Below, piece after piece: positions 24,263 to 33,300 of a DNA stretch of 64,000 nucleotides. The translations under genes were made by a program, and so were the position numbers. The notes beneath the pieces were generated by a model. The model was given only the letters and a program-made list of their open reading frames with translations, made no database searches and had not been told where the DNA came from. Within the stretch, counting starts at the first letter, position 1. Each line of letters begins with the position of its first letter. Origin of the DNA: an uncultured Paracoccaceae bacterium (GTDB lineage: Bacteria > Pseudomonadota > Alphaproteobacteria > Rhodobacterales > Rhodobacteraceae); NCBI GenBank assembly GCA_947500005.1, contig CANMQJ010000015.1, positions 88,751-152,750 of the forward strand, written 5' to 3'.

Positions 24263-25762
24263 TCACTGCTCCAATTCGATCTCACCCGGACGCCAGCTCT
24301 GGTCGATCCACGGCTCGAGCGGGCCGTACATGCGCAGGATGGTGAACCAGCTCTTGCCCGGCACGGTCTGAAGCCAGTTGCCCTCCTTGCCCTTTGGCGC
24401 CTCTGGCGCGAAATAGACGTCATAGGATCCGTCGGCATTCTGGGTCATGCCTTTGGTCTGGCTACCGATGGTCGGAAACGGCTGCCCGGTCTGAAGCTGC
24501 GAGCGGGTCTGCGTATCATAGACTGTGACGGCCCAGAAATCCTTGACTGGCACGTCCTTGGGCAGGTGCAGCCTGTAGGTCTTGGCACCGTCGAATGCCT
24601 TTTGCTCGGCATCGAGAAGCGCCAGCGCATAGTCGGACCCCTGGCCGGGGCTGCTGGTGGCCATGGCGGGTGTGACGCCGCCCGCATTGAAATAGTAGAG
24701 CACCCGCGCGTCGAGGTTCGTTGCCCCATCCGCCTTGAAGCTGGTGTTCTTGTTGGCGAAGGCCGTCGACCAGACACTCTTTGGATTGTCGGGATAGATC
24801 CGCACGCCCCCGATCCGGGGCTGGTAGGTCATGGCACGCGCGGTGGCATTGGCCAGTGTCGCTGCCTCCGCAAGCAGCTTCTTCATGCGTGCATCGGGGG
24901 CGAAGGGCTGGCCCTTCACGATCCCGATCGCCGCAATCGCACCGCGCATTTCCGGGCCGATCGCCTCGATTGGCTCTTCCTGGATGATCCGGTTAAGGAT
25001 CTCGAAATAAGCGAAATCGCTCGGAAATACCGTATTGAACGCCTTGTTCGAGACATTGACGAACGCGGTTTCGGCCGGGCTTTCCGCGTCTTTCAGCGGA
25101 TACACCCTGAGATGTGTTGTGATGTTCTTGACCGCCGGATCAAGCCCCTTGGCGATGGAGCCGCGCAGGAACATGAAGTTGCGGTTTGTCGGGGGCTTCA
25201 GCAGGAAATAGCCGTCGGGAAGATCGCCGGTATGGCCCGGTGGCACGACCAGGTACTTTCCGCCCTTCCCGGCATCCGGCCCGGTCACCCCCATATTGCC
25301 GACGAACCGCTGCCAGCCGTCGTTGAGAAAACCAAGCATCCCCGGCGGAACCTCGATCACCGTGGCGCCGTCCTTCGCCAGATCGGTATAGGTGTAAGCG
25401 TAAAGCGTCGAGGTGTTGGCCGTGACCACCAGCGTCTGCGAGTCCATCAGCTGCGCGAAAAGCGCGATCCTGTTGGCGCCCTCGGCCCCGGCATCGGCCA
25501 GCCCCTTTCGCACGCTATACATCGACACCGCGCCGATATTATCGAGAAACACCTGCATGCCGCGCATGCGGTCAAGGTTGTCATATGCCGTGGTGACCGT
25601 TGCGTCAGTCGGGACCCCGTCGAAGAACTCCAGCGTGCCTATCGGCGTCTCGACCTTGTCGGGGATGGAAATCGCATCGAGTTCCGCAGGCGAGACTTCC
25701 CCGAATGCAGGCCCCATGGCAACGGCGAGCGCGATTGCACTCATGGCGGTCAGGCGTTTCAT
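24263..25762 (-). CDS. Secreted DUF1254/DUF1214 protein, 499 aa (paralogue B)
   Basis: A signal peptide (MSAIALAVAMGPAFGEV) precedes a protein collinear with the one at 21566, sharing long identical stretches such as IPDKVETPIGTLEFFDGVP and PGKSWFTILRMYGPLEPW. GAGGAGC lies upstream of the ATG. It is the first gene of the run of five minus-strand envelope genes (25762 down to 19077) and lies next to AraC-type regulator genes, which may control the run. Confidence 0.88.
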   Translation of the reverse strand: MKRLTAMSAIALAVAMGPAFGEVSPAELDAISIPDKVETPIGTLEFFDGVPTDATVTTAYDNLDRMRGMQVFLDNIGAVSMYSVRKGLADAGAEGANRIALFAQLMDSQTLVVTANTSTLYAYTYTDLAKDGATVIEVPPGMLGFLNDGWQRFVGNMGVTGPDAGKGGKYLVVPPGHTGDLPDGYFLLKPPTNRNFMFLRGSIAKGLDPAVKNITTHLRVYPLKDAESPAETAFVNVSNKAFNTVFPSDFAYFEILNRIIQEEPIEAIGPEMRGAIAAIGIVKGQPFAPDARMKKLLAEAATLANATARAMTYQPRIGGVRIYPDNPKSVWSTAFANKNTSFKADGATNLDARVLYYFNAGGVTPAMATSSPGQGSDYALALLDAEQKAFDGAKTYRLHLPKDVPVKDFWAVTVYDTQTRSQLQTGQPFPTIGSQTKGMTQNADGSYDVYFAPEAPKGKEGNWLQTVPGKSWFTILRMYGPLEPWIDQSWRPGEIELEQ

Positions 25763-25806
25763 GTCTTCGGCGCTCCTCGGAAAGGGATGGATGTACTAAG
25801 AAAACT

Positions 25807-26265
25807 CTACCGGAGGCGCGCGTCGTTTCTGCCCATTTCGCGCCATTCTGCGCGGCATCGCGCGGCCCTGAAAACGCTCGGCGAGCAGCCTGCCCACCGG
25901 GTGAACGCACGGCTGAACCCGCCCGGAGAGCTGTAGCCGAGCCTGACCGCGATCTCCTGCACCTTCAGGTCGGTATCGCGCAGCAACGCCGCGGCGATCT
26001 CGAACCGACTCTGCTCGACGAGCGCCCAGAAATTCAGGCCGCTTTCCGTCAATCTTCGTTGAAGCGTACGCGGGCTGGTCCCGAGACGGTCGGCCGCGGT
26101 CTCGAGCGAAACCGATCCGGACAGGGCCAGCCCGGCGATCACCGATTTCACCCTCGACTGCCATTTCGGCGAACCGTTCGTTCGATGGGCCATCCATGCT
26201 ACCGTGGGCTGAGTTCTGCTGTCCGGGTATTGTGGCCGATTCGGAGTGGGCTCTCGGACCATCAC
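25807..26265 (-). CDS. Truncated AraC-family regulator (DNA-binding domain only)
   Basis: The 152-residue product consists almost entirely of a double helix-turn-helix AraC domain (AADRLGTSPRTLQRRLTESG, then IAVRLGYSSPGGFSRAFTRW). The N-terminal sensor domain of about 200 residues is missing, and its expected position is occupied by the divergent AraC gene. It could be a functional short regulator, but truncation by rearrangement is more likely because the ORF start overlaps the neighbouring gene's upstream region. It lies 44 bases upstream of the DUF1254 run on the same strand. Several starts are possible (26265, 26262, 26193). Confidence 0.65.
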   Translation of the reverse strand: MMVREPTPNRPQYPDSRTQPTVAWMAHRTNGSPKWQSRVKSVIAGLALSGSVSLETAADRLGTSPRTLQRRLTESGLNFWALVEQSRFEIAAALLRDTDLKVQEIAVRLGYSSPGGFSRAFTRWAGCSPSVFRAARCRAEWREMGRNDARLR

Positions 26266-26296
26266 ACGCCAAATTCCGGCCCGCGGGGGAAAACTG

Positions 26297-27346
26297 TTGA
26301 ACGGGAGGCTTGCGCTTGTAAGGGCAACGCATCTGAACGATTACATCGCGGTACTGCGCGAAATCGGCGCCCCGGTGGATCGCGCACTTGGTCGCTCCCT
26401 GTTGCCGCCCGGTATCGAAGAGTGTCCCGATCTCTACGTCAGCGTTTCCATCGCCCTCGAATGGGTTGCGAAGACGGGGCACGATCTGCATCCAATGGAA
26501 CTCGGCCTGCTCGGCGCGCAAAAAGCCTCTCTCGCGGCGCTTCGCCCGGCGCAACAGATCGCCATCATGGCCGCCCAAACCGGCCTGCAGCGTCTCAGGG
26601 CGTTGGCCGCCCTGTCACAATACGAGGACAGCGCCCTTGAAATCAGCCTCCGCAACGAAGGGGAGGATGTCCGCGTCATCTGCACCATGAAGGGGTTCGG
26701 GCGCCATGTTTTTCTCTGCTTTTCCGAATGGCTGAACCTGCAGGCTGTCGTTTCGGTGGTTCGCAGCGTGACAGGCCCGTCGTGGTGCCCCGCGGAGTTG
26801 TCTTTCGTCTCGTCCTACCGTCCGGTCGAAGCCGTGCGGGCGGCGTTTCCCGATGCGCGCATCCTGGTGGGCCAGCCGCAGTCTTCCGTCCTCGTCGCAC
26901 GGGCGGATCTCGCCCGCCTGACGTTCGACACGACAGCCTCGGCCGGTACCTCGCCGATCCCAATGCCGCCCGGCGGTCCGCGCGACGACCCGACCGAACC
27001 GTGGGAATTCGTCCACCTCATGCGGATGCTGATCCAGCCCTATGTCGAAGAGGGCCGCCCAGATGTCGCGGTTGCCGCCGAGTTGGCGGGGATGAGCACG
27101 CGGACATTGCAACGGCATCTGAAACTATGCGGCAGTTCCTATTCGCAGATTCTTCAGGAAGCGCGATTTCAACTTGCTTGCATGCGCCTCGAAGATCCAA
27201 GCCTGAAGGTCATCGAGATCGCCCTGATGACGGGCTACGAGAATCCGCAACACTTCACGCGCGCCTTTCGTCGGTTCACGGGCGTCACGCCTTCGGAATA
27301 TCGCCATCAAAACGCAGGGATTGCGATCAGGGCATCGCCAAACTGA
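26297..27346 (+). CDS. AraC-family transcriptional regulator with OruR/ArgR-type sensor domain
   Basis: The 349-residue protein has the N-terminal sensor fold typical of this subgroup (HLNDYIAVLREIGAPVDRAL onward) and a C-terminal AraC double helix-turn-helix (AAELAGMSTRTLQRHLKLCG, then ALMTGYENPQHFTRAFRRFT). I prefer TTG 26297, which has GGGGGA upstream and places the conserved domain at the N-terminus. A GTG at 26246 would overlap the divergent truncated regulator. It diverges from the DUF1254 run and is the best candidate for its regulator. Confidence 0.85.
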   Translation: MNGRLALVRATHLNDYIAVLREIGAPVDRALGRSLLPPGIEECPDLYVSVSIALEWVAKTGHDLHPMELGLLGAQKASLAALRPAQQIAIMAAQTGLQRLRALAALSQYEDSALEISLRNEGEDVRVICTMKGFGRHVFLCFSEWLNLQAVVSVVRSVTGPSWCPAELSFVSSYRPVEAVRAAFPDARILVGQPQSSVLVARADLARLTFDTTASAGTSPIPMPPGGPRDDPTEPWEFVHLMRMLIQPYVEEGRPDVAVAAELAGMSTRTLQRHLKLCGSSYSQILQEARFQLACMRLEDPSLKVIEIALMTGYENPQHFTRAFRRFTGVTPSEYRHQNAGIAIRASPN

Positions 27347-27602
27347 CAGAGGCGGTCGATGAGAAGCGCGGCGCGTAGCTGTGTGGCATCCGCGACCCCG
27401 AGGATCACGTCGCGCCTGGACCGCCTTCGACGATTTCGATGTTGAAGAGATCGCGGGATGGCGACCCAAGGGCGCCCCAAAGACCCATTCCGAGATCGAT
27501 TTCGAGAGCATTCAGACAATCGGATGCGGCTTGAGCTTCCGCCTTCCGCCTAGCACACTGGCCGAACGCTGGAACCTGACGGAACTTCGAGAGGAAATCT
27601 AA

Positions 27603-28307
27603 ATGCGGGAGAGCGCGAAGGTCGAGGCGATCCGGTCATGTTTCCTGTTCAGTGCCGCCGATCTTCAGACGGTGGAACGGATCGCTGCAGAAAGCCGGAT
27701 CGTCCGCCACCAACCTGGCAGGATGCTGTTCGCCGCGGGCGATCCTGCCGATGGGCTTCGCATAATATTGTCCGGTCTGGTTCGAGTGTGGATCGCCAAC
27801 GATACCGGCAAGGAATTGACACTCTCCCTTTTGGAGCCGGGCGATCCCTTCGGCGAAATCGCCTTGCTGGACGGATTGTCCCGGACAGCGAATGCTACCA
27901 CGCTTGAAACTACGGAGTGTCTGTTCCTGCCGAAATCGGTCGTGGATCAGGAAATGGACAGCGACCCGGCGTTCAGCCGCCACATCATTCAGCTGCTTTG
28001 CGAGATATTGCGGAGAAACACCGACGTTCTGGGCAGTTTCGTCTTCCAGGGACTGGACGCACGTCTTGCGCGCGTTCTGTGCGATCTGGCGATTGCTCAC
28101 GGGGCTGTCGAGGGAGCCGAGTTGCGATTGATGCGAAAGTTCTCGCAAACGGACCTGGGCCAGATGCTGGGTGTCACGCGCGAAGCGATCAACAAGCGAC
28201 TTACGGCGCTGGTCCATGACCGGCTCGTGCGGTTCGAGGAGGGCCACATCATCGTCGTCGATCTCGACGCACTTCGACAGCGTGCGGTCGAGACGCACAG
28301 GCCCTGA
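27603..28307 (+). CDS. Crp/Fnr-family transcriptional regulator
   Basis: The cyclic-nucleotide-binding domain is well conserved (residues about 20-135, with GDPADGLRIILSGLVRVWIA and LLEPGDPFGEIALLDGLSRT). The latter is the phosphate-binding cassette, although it has no clear RSA motif. A C-terminal winged helix follows (FSQTDLGQMLGVTREAINKR). AGAGGAAAT lies upstream of the ATG at 27603. It faces the convergent LysE gene. Cyclic-nucleotide response is plausible because a large nucleotide cyclase is encoded nearby (30317-34255), but a link is only inference. Confidence 0.9.
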   Translation: MRESAKVEAIRSCFLFSAADLQTVERIAAESRIVRHQPGRMLFAAGDPADGLRIILSGLVRVWIANDTGKELTLSLLEPGDPFGEIALLDGLSRTANATTLETTECLFLPKSVVDQEMDSDPAFSRHIIQLLCEILRRNTDVLGSFVFQGLDARLARVLCDLAIAHGAVEGAELRLMRKFSQTDLGQMLGVTREAINKRLTALVHDRLVRFEEGHIIVVDLDALRQRAVETHRP

Positions 28308-28318
28308 CCCCGGCCATT

Positions 28319-28921
28319 TCAAACTGCGAGTCTTGCCAGCAGCAAGACACCGGTGCCTGCCAAAGCGCCACCGGACAGGAATTGCAGGACTAGACCTTTT
28401 CCCGCACGCCCGATCACGTCTCCGGCGGCAAGATACGGCGCCAGACCTGCGGCCGAAGAGAGCAGGATCGCCGAGACGAAGAAGACAGCCGATCCGAAGC
28501 CGGTCGCACCCTGTGGCACGAAAGCGGGAAAGACCGACAGGAAGAACACGAGAGCCAGCGGGTTCGCCAAACCCACGAAGACACCGTTGCGAAGCAAGCG
28601 CGACAGTCCGCTGCCGCTCGCAGCCTGCTGCCCGCCCGAGCTACTGGAGATCGTGGCGATCCCGAACCACACCAGCAGTCCCGCACTGCCGATCTGCATG
28701 AGAACAAACGCATCACCGGCCAGTTCGCGGGCTCCGAATGTCAGGTAGATCGCGATTAGCGCCCAGATCAGTTCGGCAACAAGGATACCGATCATGGCCA
28801 CCCCCCCTCTTACCGCCCCGGAACGGGCCGCGGCGGCGGTGATCAGTGCTGCATTCTGGCCCGGGGCAAGACAAGCTACGAAATTGGCCGCGGCGAGAGC
28901 AATCCAGATCTCCAGGGTCAT
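28319..28921 (-). CDS. LysE-family translocator (amino acid / threonine-type exporter)
   Basis: The 200-residue membrane protein has six predicted helices. It opens with the LysE/RhtB pattern WIALAAANFVACLAPGQNAA, where the PGQN/PGP region near residue 20-25 is the family signature. These proteins export amino acids or derivatives across the inner membrane. The ATG at 28921 has AAGGAGGAAA upstream, which excludes the longer frame. Substrate unknown. Confidence 0.88.
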   Translation of the reverse strand: MTLEIWIALAAANFVACLAPGQNAALITAAAARSGAVRGGVAMIGILVAELIWALIAIYLTFGARELAGDAFVLMQIGSAGLLVWFGIATISSSSGGQQAASGSGLSRLLRNGVFVGLANPLALVFFLSVFPAFVPQGATGFGSAVFFVSAILLSSAAGLAPYLAAGDVIGRAGKGLVLQFLSGGALAGTGVLLLARLAV

Positions 28922-29099
28922 CGCTATTTCCTCCTTCTCCCTACCGAAGGAGATGCTCATGAAAGTGCTTCCCGCGCTGTGAACGCACTCACACCCCAAA
29001 GGCTCGTCGCTGTGATCGCGTTCATAGACGGATCACGAGACCGGGTGCATACGTGGATCAAGTGCGCAGCAGTGTCGCTGCCAGAAAAGGGAGGCCCGC

Positions 29100-29432
29100 A
29101 TGTCGCTCATCGTCCAACAGCTTGCCGACCCGGCAGCCTGGCTTGTGCTGGCCGGTGGCGGTCTGCAGGCCTCGGCTCATCTGTTCAAGAACCAGATCGT
29201 GCTGCGGATGGTTCTGCTGGCTGGGAGCGTTCACTATATCGCCTATTATTTCGCCGTCTCCGACCACCCGCTCTGGCCCGCCATCCTCGCGACCACGGCC
29301 ATCACGATGGGCTGTATCTTTGGTTTGGCGCGAGCCATTGGATTGCGCGAGCGACTGCCGCCCCCGGCGCGTGCAACCGCGGATCAGGCGCCGACGAACG
29401 GAACCGCGTCGTTGCGCACCGTCGAAAATTAA
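29100..29432 (+). CDS. Small membrane protein, three-helix, Popeye/YgjV-like
   Basis: The 110-residue product has three hydrophobic helices. The central region LFKNQIVLRMVLLAGSVHYI resembles small bacterial relatives of the Popeye-domain/YgjV type. GGGAGGC precedes the ATG at 29100. The C-terminal 30 residues are polar. It lies 37 bases upstream of the BASS transporter on the same strand. Family assignment is by eye and modest. Confidence 0.65.
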   Translation: MSLIVQQLADPAAWLVLAGGGLQASAHLFKNQIVLRMVLLAGSVHYIAYYFAVSDHPLWPAILATTAITMGCIFGLARAIGLRERLPPPARATADQAPTNGTASLRTVEN

Positions 29433-29469
29433 GCGAGACTGACGGCATCAGCGCGACGAAGGATCCACC

Positions 29470-30351
29470 ATGCTTGTCGATATTATTCTGCCCGCTGTAT
29501 TGACGGTCATCATGTTTTCGCTCGGCCTGGGCTTGCGCCTCTCGGACTTCACCCGCGTCGCGGCACGGCCCCGCGCCTTCGGACTGGGAGCCGTGAACCA
29601 GATGATGTTGGTTCCGCTCGTGGGCTTCACAATGGCCACACTCTTCGGGTTGCCTCCAGAGCTTGCGGCCGGAACCATGATCCTGGCCCTTTGTCCGGGC
29701 GGCGTCATGTCGAACATGGCCGCGCGCATGGCGGGCGGGTCGGTGCCGCTATCGGTTTCCTTGACGGCGGTCATCAGCCTCGTGTCAATCGTCACGCTAC
29801 CGATACTCACGGCATGGTCAGTGCATCACTTCATGGGCACTGACGCGCCGCCCGTTGACGTGGCTGCGCTGGGGGTCACGATGTTCCTGCTGACGGCCGT
29901 TCCCGTAGCGCTAGGGATGGCGCTGACCGCGCTGGCGCCCGATCTGACGGCGCGTATCGCGCCATGGATGAGCCGCATCACGGGCCTGCTCTTCGTGATA
30001 CTCATCCTCTTGGCCCTTGCCGCGAACTGGGCGTTGTTCGTTGACAATATCGGAACGCTGGGTCCCGCCCTCATAACGATGACGACGTTGCTCCTCGGCC
30101 TTGGGTTCATATCGGGAACAGCTGCCGGCCTCGAAGGGCGCGAGATCACCACCGTGGCCATCGAGTCCGGCATCCAGAACGGCACGCTCGGTATCGCGGT
30201 GGGCGGCATCGTGGCAGGCGTAAGCACCGGCCTGCCCGCATTGACCCTGCCGACCGCGATCTATTCGGTCACGGCCTGGGCCTTGGTCCTTCCATTCATT
30301 GCCTGGCGCCGCAGCGTCACCCCGCCAGTCGCCAAAGGCGCGGCAGGGTAA
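29470..30351 (+). CDS. BASS-family (bile acid:sodium symporter-like) transporter
   Basis: The 293-residue protein has about nine to ten hydrophobic helices with the BASS landmarks: IMFSLGLGLRLSDFTRV at the N-terminus, LALCPGGVMSNMAARMAGG near residue 75, and TVAIESGIQNGTLGIAVG in the second half, where the conserved E-x-G-x-Q-N segment lies in the sodium/substrate site. Members take up bile acids, pyruvate, pantothenate or related acids with sodium. The 3' end overlaps the convergent cyclase gene by 35 bases. Confidence 0.9.
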   Translation: MLVDIILPAVLTVIMFSLGLGLRLSDFTRVAARPRAFGLGAVNQMMLVPLVGFTMATLFGLPPELAAGTMILALCPGGVMSNMAARMAGGSVPLSVSLTAVISLVSIVTLPILTAWSVHHFMGTDAPPVDVAALGVTMFLLTAVPVALGMALTALAPDLTARIAPWMSRITGLLFVILILLALAANWALFVDNIGTLGPALITMTTLLLGLGFISGTAAGLEGREITTVAIESGIQNGTLGIAVGGIVAGVSTGLPALTLPTAIYSVTAWALVLPFIAWRRSVTPPVAKGAAG

Positions 30352-33300
30352 GACCGGCCTCGGCAAGGTAGCGGTCGCGCGCGGTCGCGGCTTCGGGGTC
30401 GCCCGCCTGCGCCAACCTGTCCAGCGCGTGGGCTGCGTTGAAATACATTGCTCTTTCCTGCGCGACCCGGGCCGACGCGCGCCAAGCTGCAGCTGCGGCT
30501 TCCTGCTTCCCGGCAATCCAAGCCCTATCCCCCGCCGCAAGATGCGCCATTGGCACGCCGGCCCGGTACTGCCGACCGATACGTTTCGCCGATTTCGCGA
30601 CCTGCGTCTGCCGCTCCACCATCCGAGCGTCGCGATGCCCGCGTAGCCAGAGTGCACGGATCAGGTCGCTATAGAAGGCCGCATTCTGTGTCATGTAGAC
30701 CTGCGGGCGTGCCGTTACCGCCACGATGGCCAGCGCGTCGTCGAGGGCCAAAAGCGCACCTGCCTCGTCCCCGTCGTCCAGAGCAAGCGCCGCGCGCGCA
30801 TAGTGGTAAACGAGCTTGTTGTTGTCATTTGCATCCAGCGCGTTGGCCGGATCGCTGAGAAGCCGTTCCAGCGCCGCGATATCGCCGCGCATCTCGTCCC
30901 ATTGCGAGAGGCACAACAAATCCCGGGCGCGTCCGTTATGCGACCAGATGATCCCCTGTACGATGCCCCTGTCCCGGCTGTGGGCCAAGGTGATGTCGGA
31001 CCATCCCTTGGCCTCCTCGAACCGTCCCTCCAACCGCTTGAGGTTGCCCATGGTCGATGCGGCAGTTTCCCATGTTTTCCGTTCGCCCACGGCTTCAGCG
31101 ATTTCCATTGAGCGCAGGAATTGCTCAGCGCCGCGAGTCCAGCCCGCCTTGCCGGATTCGTAGTTCCCGGAGACCATCAGAATCCAGGCCTCGGTGGCCG
31201 GGTCGTCCAGCCGTGCCGCGATATCGAGAGCCTGCTCCTGAAGCGCGTCGCCATCTAGCGCCCAGGGAAGCGAGGTGGAGATCAGCGACATCCCGATATA
31301 GAGCTTCGCCAGCGTGGCGCTGTCCCCGCCCGCACGGCGCGCGAGATTGGCGCCCCGCAGGATTTCTGCAAGGGCGAAAGGGATCTTGTTCAACTCGTAA
31401 TGGATCTCGGACAGCATCATTGTGGCGTCGGCAGCCAGGATGACCGGCGCGCGCTTCTCGTCAGGCTGGGGTGATCGGGCCGGGCGGAAGCGGAATGCGG
31501 CGTACCCACCCAGAAGCCCGCGTATCGCCTGCCCGCCGGTTTCCGGCGGCGCACGATCCAGCCCCGTGATGCACATCTTCAGGAAATCCTCGGCTCGCTG
31601 GTATTGTCCCAGCGCACGCAGCGCATAGGCGATGTCGTAACGCCAACGCGCGAGGATGAGTGCGTCCGCCTCTGCACCGGCCAGCGCGATCGCGCGGGTC
31701 AGGAATTCGACCACTTCGAGATTTGCATATGCCGCGCGGGCATTGGCAGCGGCGGCGGTCAGGTGCAGCAACGCCAGGTCGGTATCCCCCGCACGTTCGG
31801 CATGGTGAGCCAGAAGCACCCGGTCCGCCTGGTCCGGCTCTCCCCCGGCCCGCCGCGCGATCCTCTGCACGACCCGCGCGTGAAGCTCTTTCGCCTGCTG
31901 GCTGGTCAACGAGGCATAGGCCGCGTCGGCGACGATCGCATGATGAAATCGCCAGCCGCCCGTGTCCAGGCGTTCGACCAGACCCGTCTTCTCGATCAGT
32001 TGCAAATCCGCGCGGACCTGGTCGATCTCGGCCAATGGGTGAAGCTCGGCGACTGCATCCTCGTCGAAATTTCGACCGAGGACCGAAGTTGCCTTCACGG
32101 TAAGTTGCTGCGCCGGGGACAGGGCCGCGATACGTTCCGCCACGGCGACCGCCGCGTCCGATGGAATGGACAGACCGCTCAGCCCTTCCTCGCCCAGCCG
32201 CAAATGCGCAAAGCCTGCCTCTATGCGCACGATCCCACGGGCGGAGAGCGTCTGGGCAAGCGCGGTGGTGAAGAGCGGATGACCGCCCGCCTTTCGGTGC
32301 AGGAAGGCCGCAAGCGGCGGCGCCGTCTCTTCGGCTCCCAACGCCTGTGCCGCAAGCGCCCCCGCCTCGTCCTCGGGCAGAGGTCCAAGCTGGATCGTGT
32401 CGACCCGATCGGGATCGAGAAAACGGCGCGCCTCACTCGGCAGGTCTTCGACCCCCATCAGACGTGCCAAAAGAACCAGAGAGAGATCGCTGGCCCGGGT
32501 CACGCTATCGAGAAGCTGCCATGTCGCCGAATCCAGCCAATGAGCGTCATCGACGATAAGGACCGTCTGCCGCGGCAGCAGATGCGCAAGAAGCCGGGTC
32601 ATCAGGTCACGCGTCCGCTCGGCCCGGCCCGCGCCAGTCAGGGCCCGGGTTTCCGACGTTTCTACCAATTCCGCGGGCAGAACGGGGTTGAGCAACGGCA
32701 GCCAAGGGGCGTTCTCGTCCCCCATGATCTCAAGCTCCCGGCGGCAGGTATCGGCATCCGCATCGACGGACAACCCCATCAGGTCACGGACCAGCGGGGC
32801 AATGGGGGTGAACCCAATGGCACGGCGAATGCCGTCCCCCTTGATCGAAAAATAAGGTGTGCCCGCCTGTGAGAGCCGGTTTTGCAGCCATCCGGCAAGG
32901 CGCGACTTACCCAAGCCCGCCTCTCCGAAGATCGCGAGATCAGATTGCATGCCTTGCGCCACCCGATCCGAAAAATTGCGCAACCACGCCTTTTCTCCGC
33001 TTCGTCCGACGAGAGTTCCGGCATGCACCGTCCCTCGCAGACGCTCGTGCCGAACGGCGTGCACAGGGACTGTACTGGACTGCCCCTTGAGCGGCAGTTC
33101 CGCCACCGGTTCGGTTTCGAAGCGGCGGGCCGCCGCCTCGGCCGTCGCCTCGTCAAGGACGACCGGTGCGGGAGCGAGTACGGACATGCCAGCGGCGCGG
33201 TTGATGGCATCTCCCACAACAACATATTGATGGTACATGTCGGCTCCAACCAGGCCGGCAAAGACCTTGCCGCCGGCGACCGCCACCTGCCCTCCTGCCC

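Noticed and set aside
23182..24438. Longer version of the short DUF1254 gene starting at 24438
   Set aside because: The extra 78 codons are only an alternate frame of the neighbouring 499-residue gene; the signal peptide begins at 24204.
27125..27602. Short open frames between AraC and Crp/Fnr genes on both strands
   Set aside because: They overlap the AraC 3' end or lack a ribosome binding site, and no family is recognised.
31604..32872. 422-codon plus-strand open frame inside the cyclase gene
   Set aside because: Antisense to the ATPase region with Walker motifs; no independent evidence.
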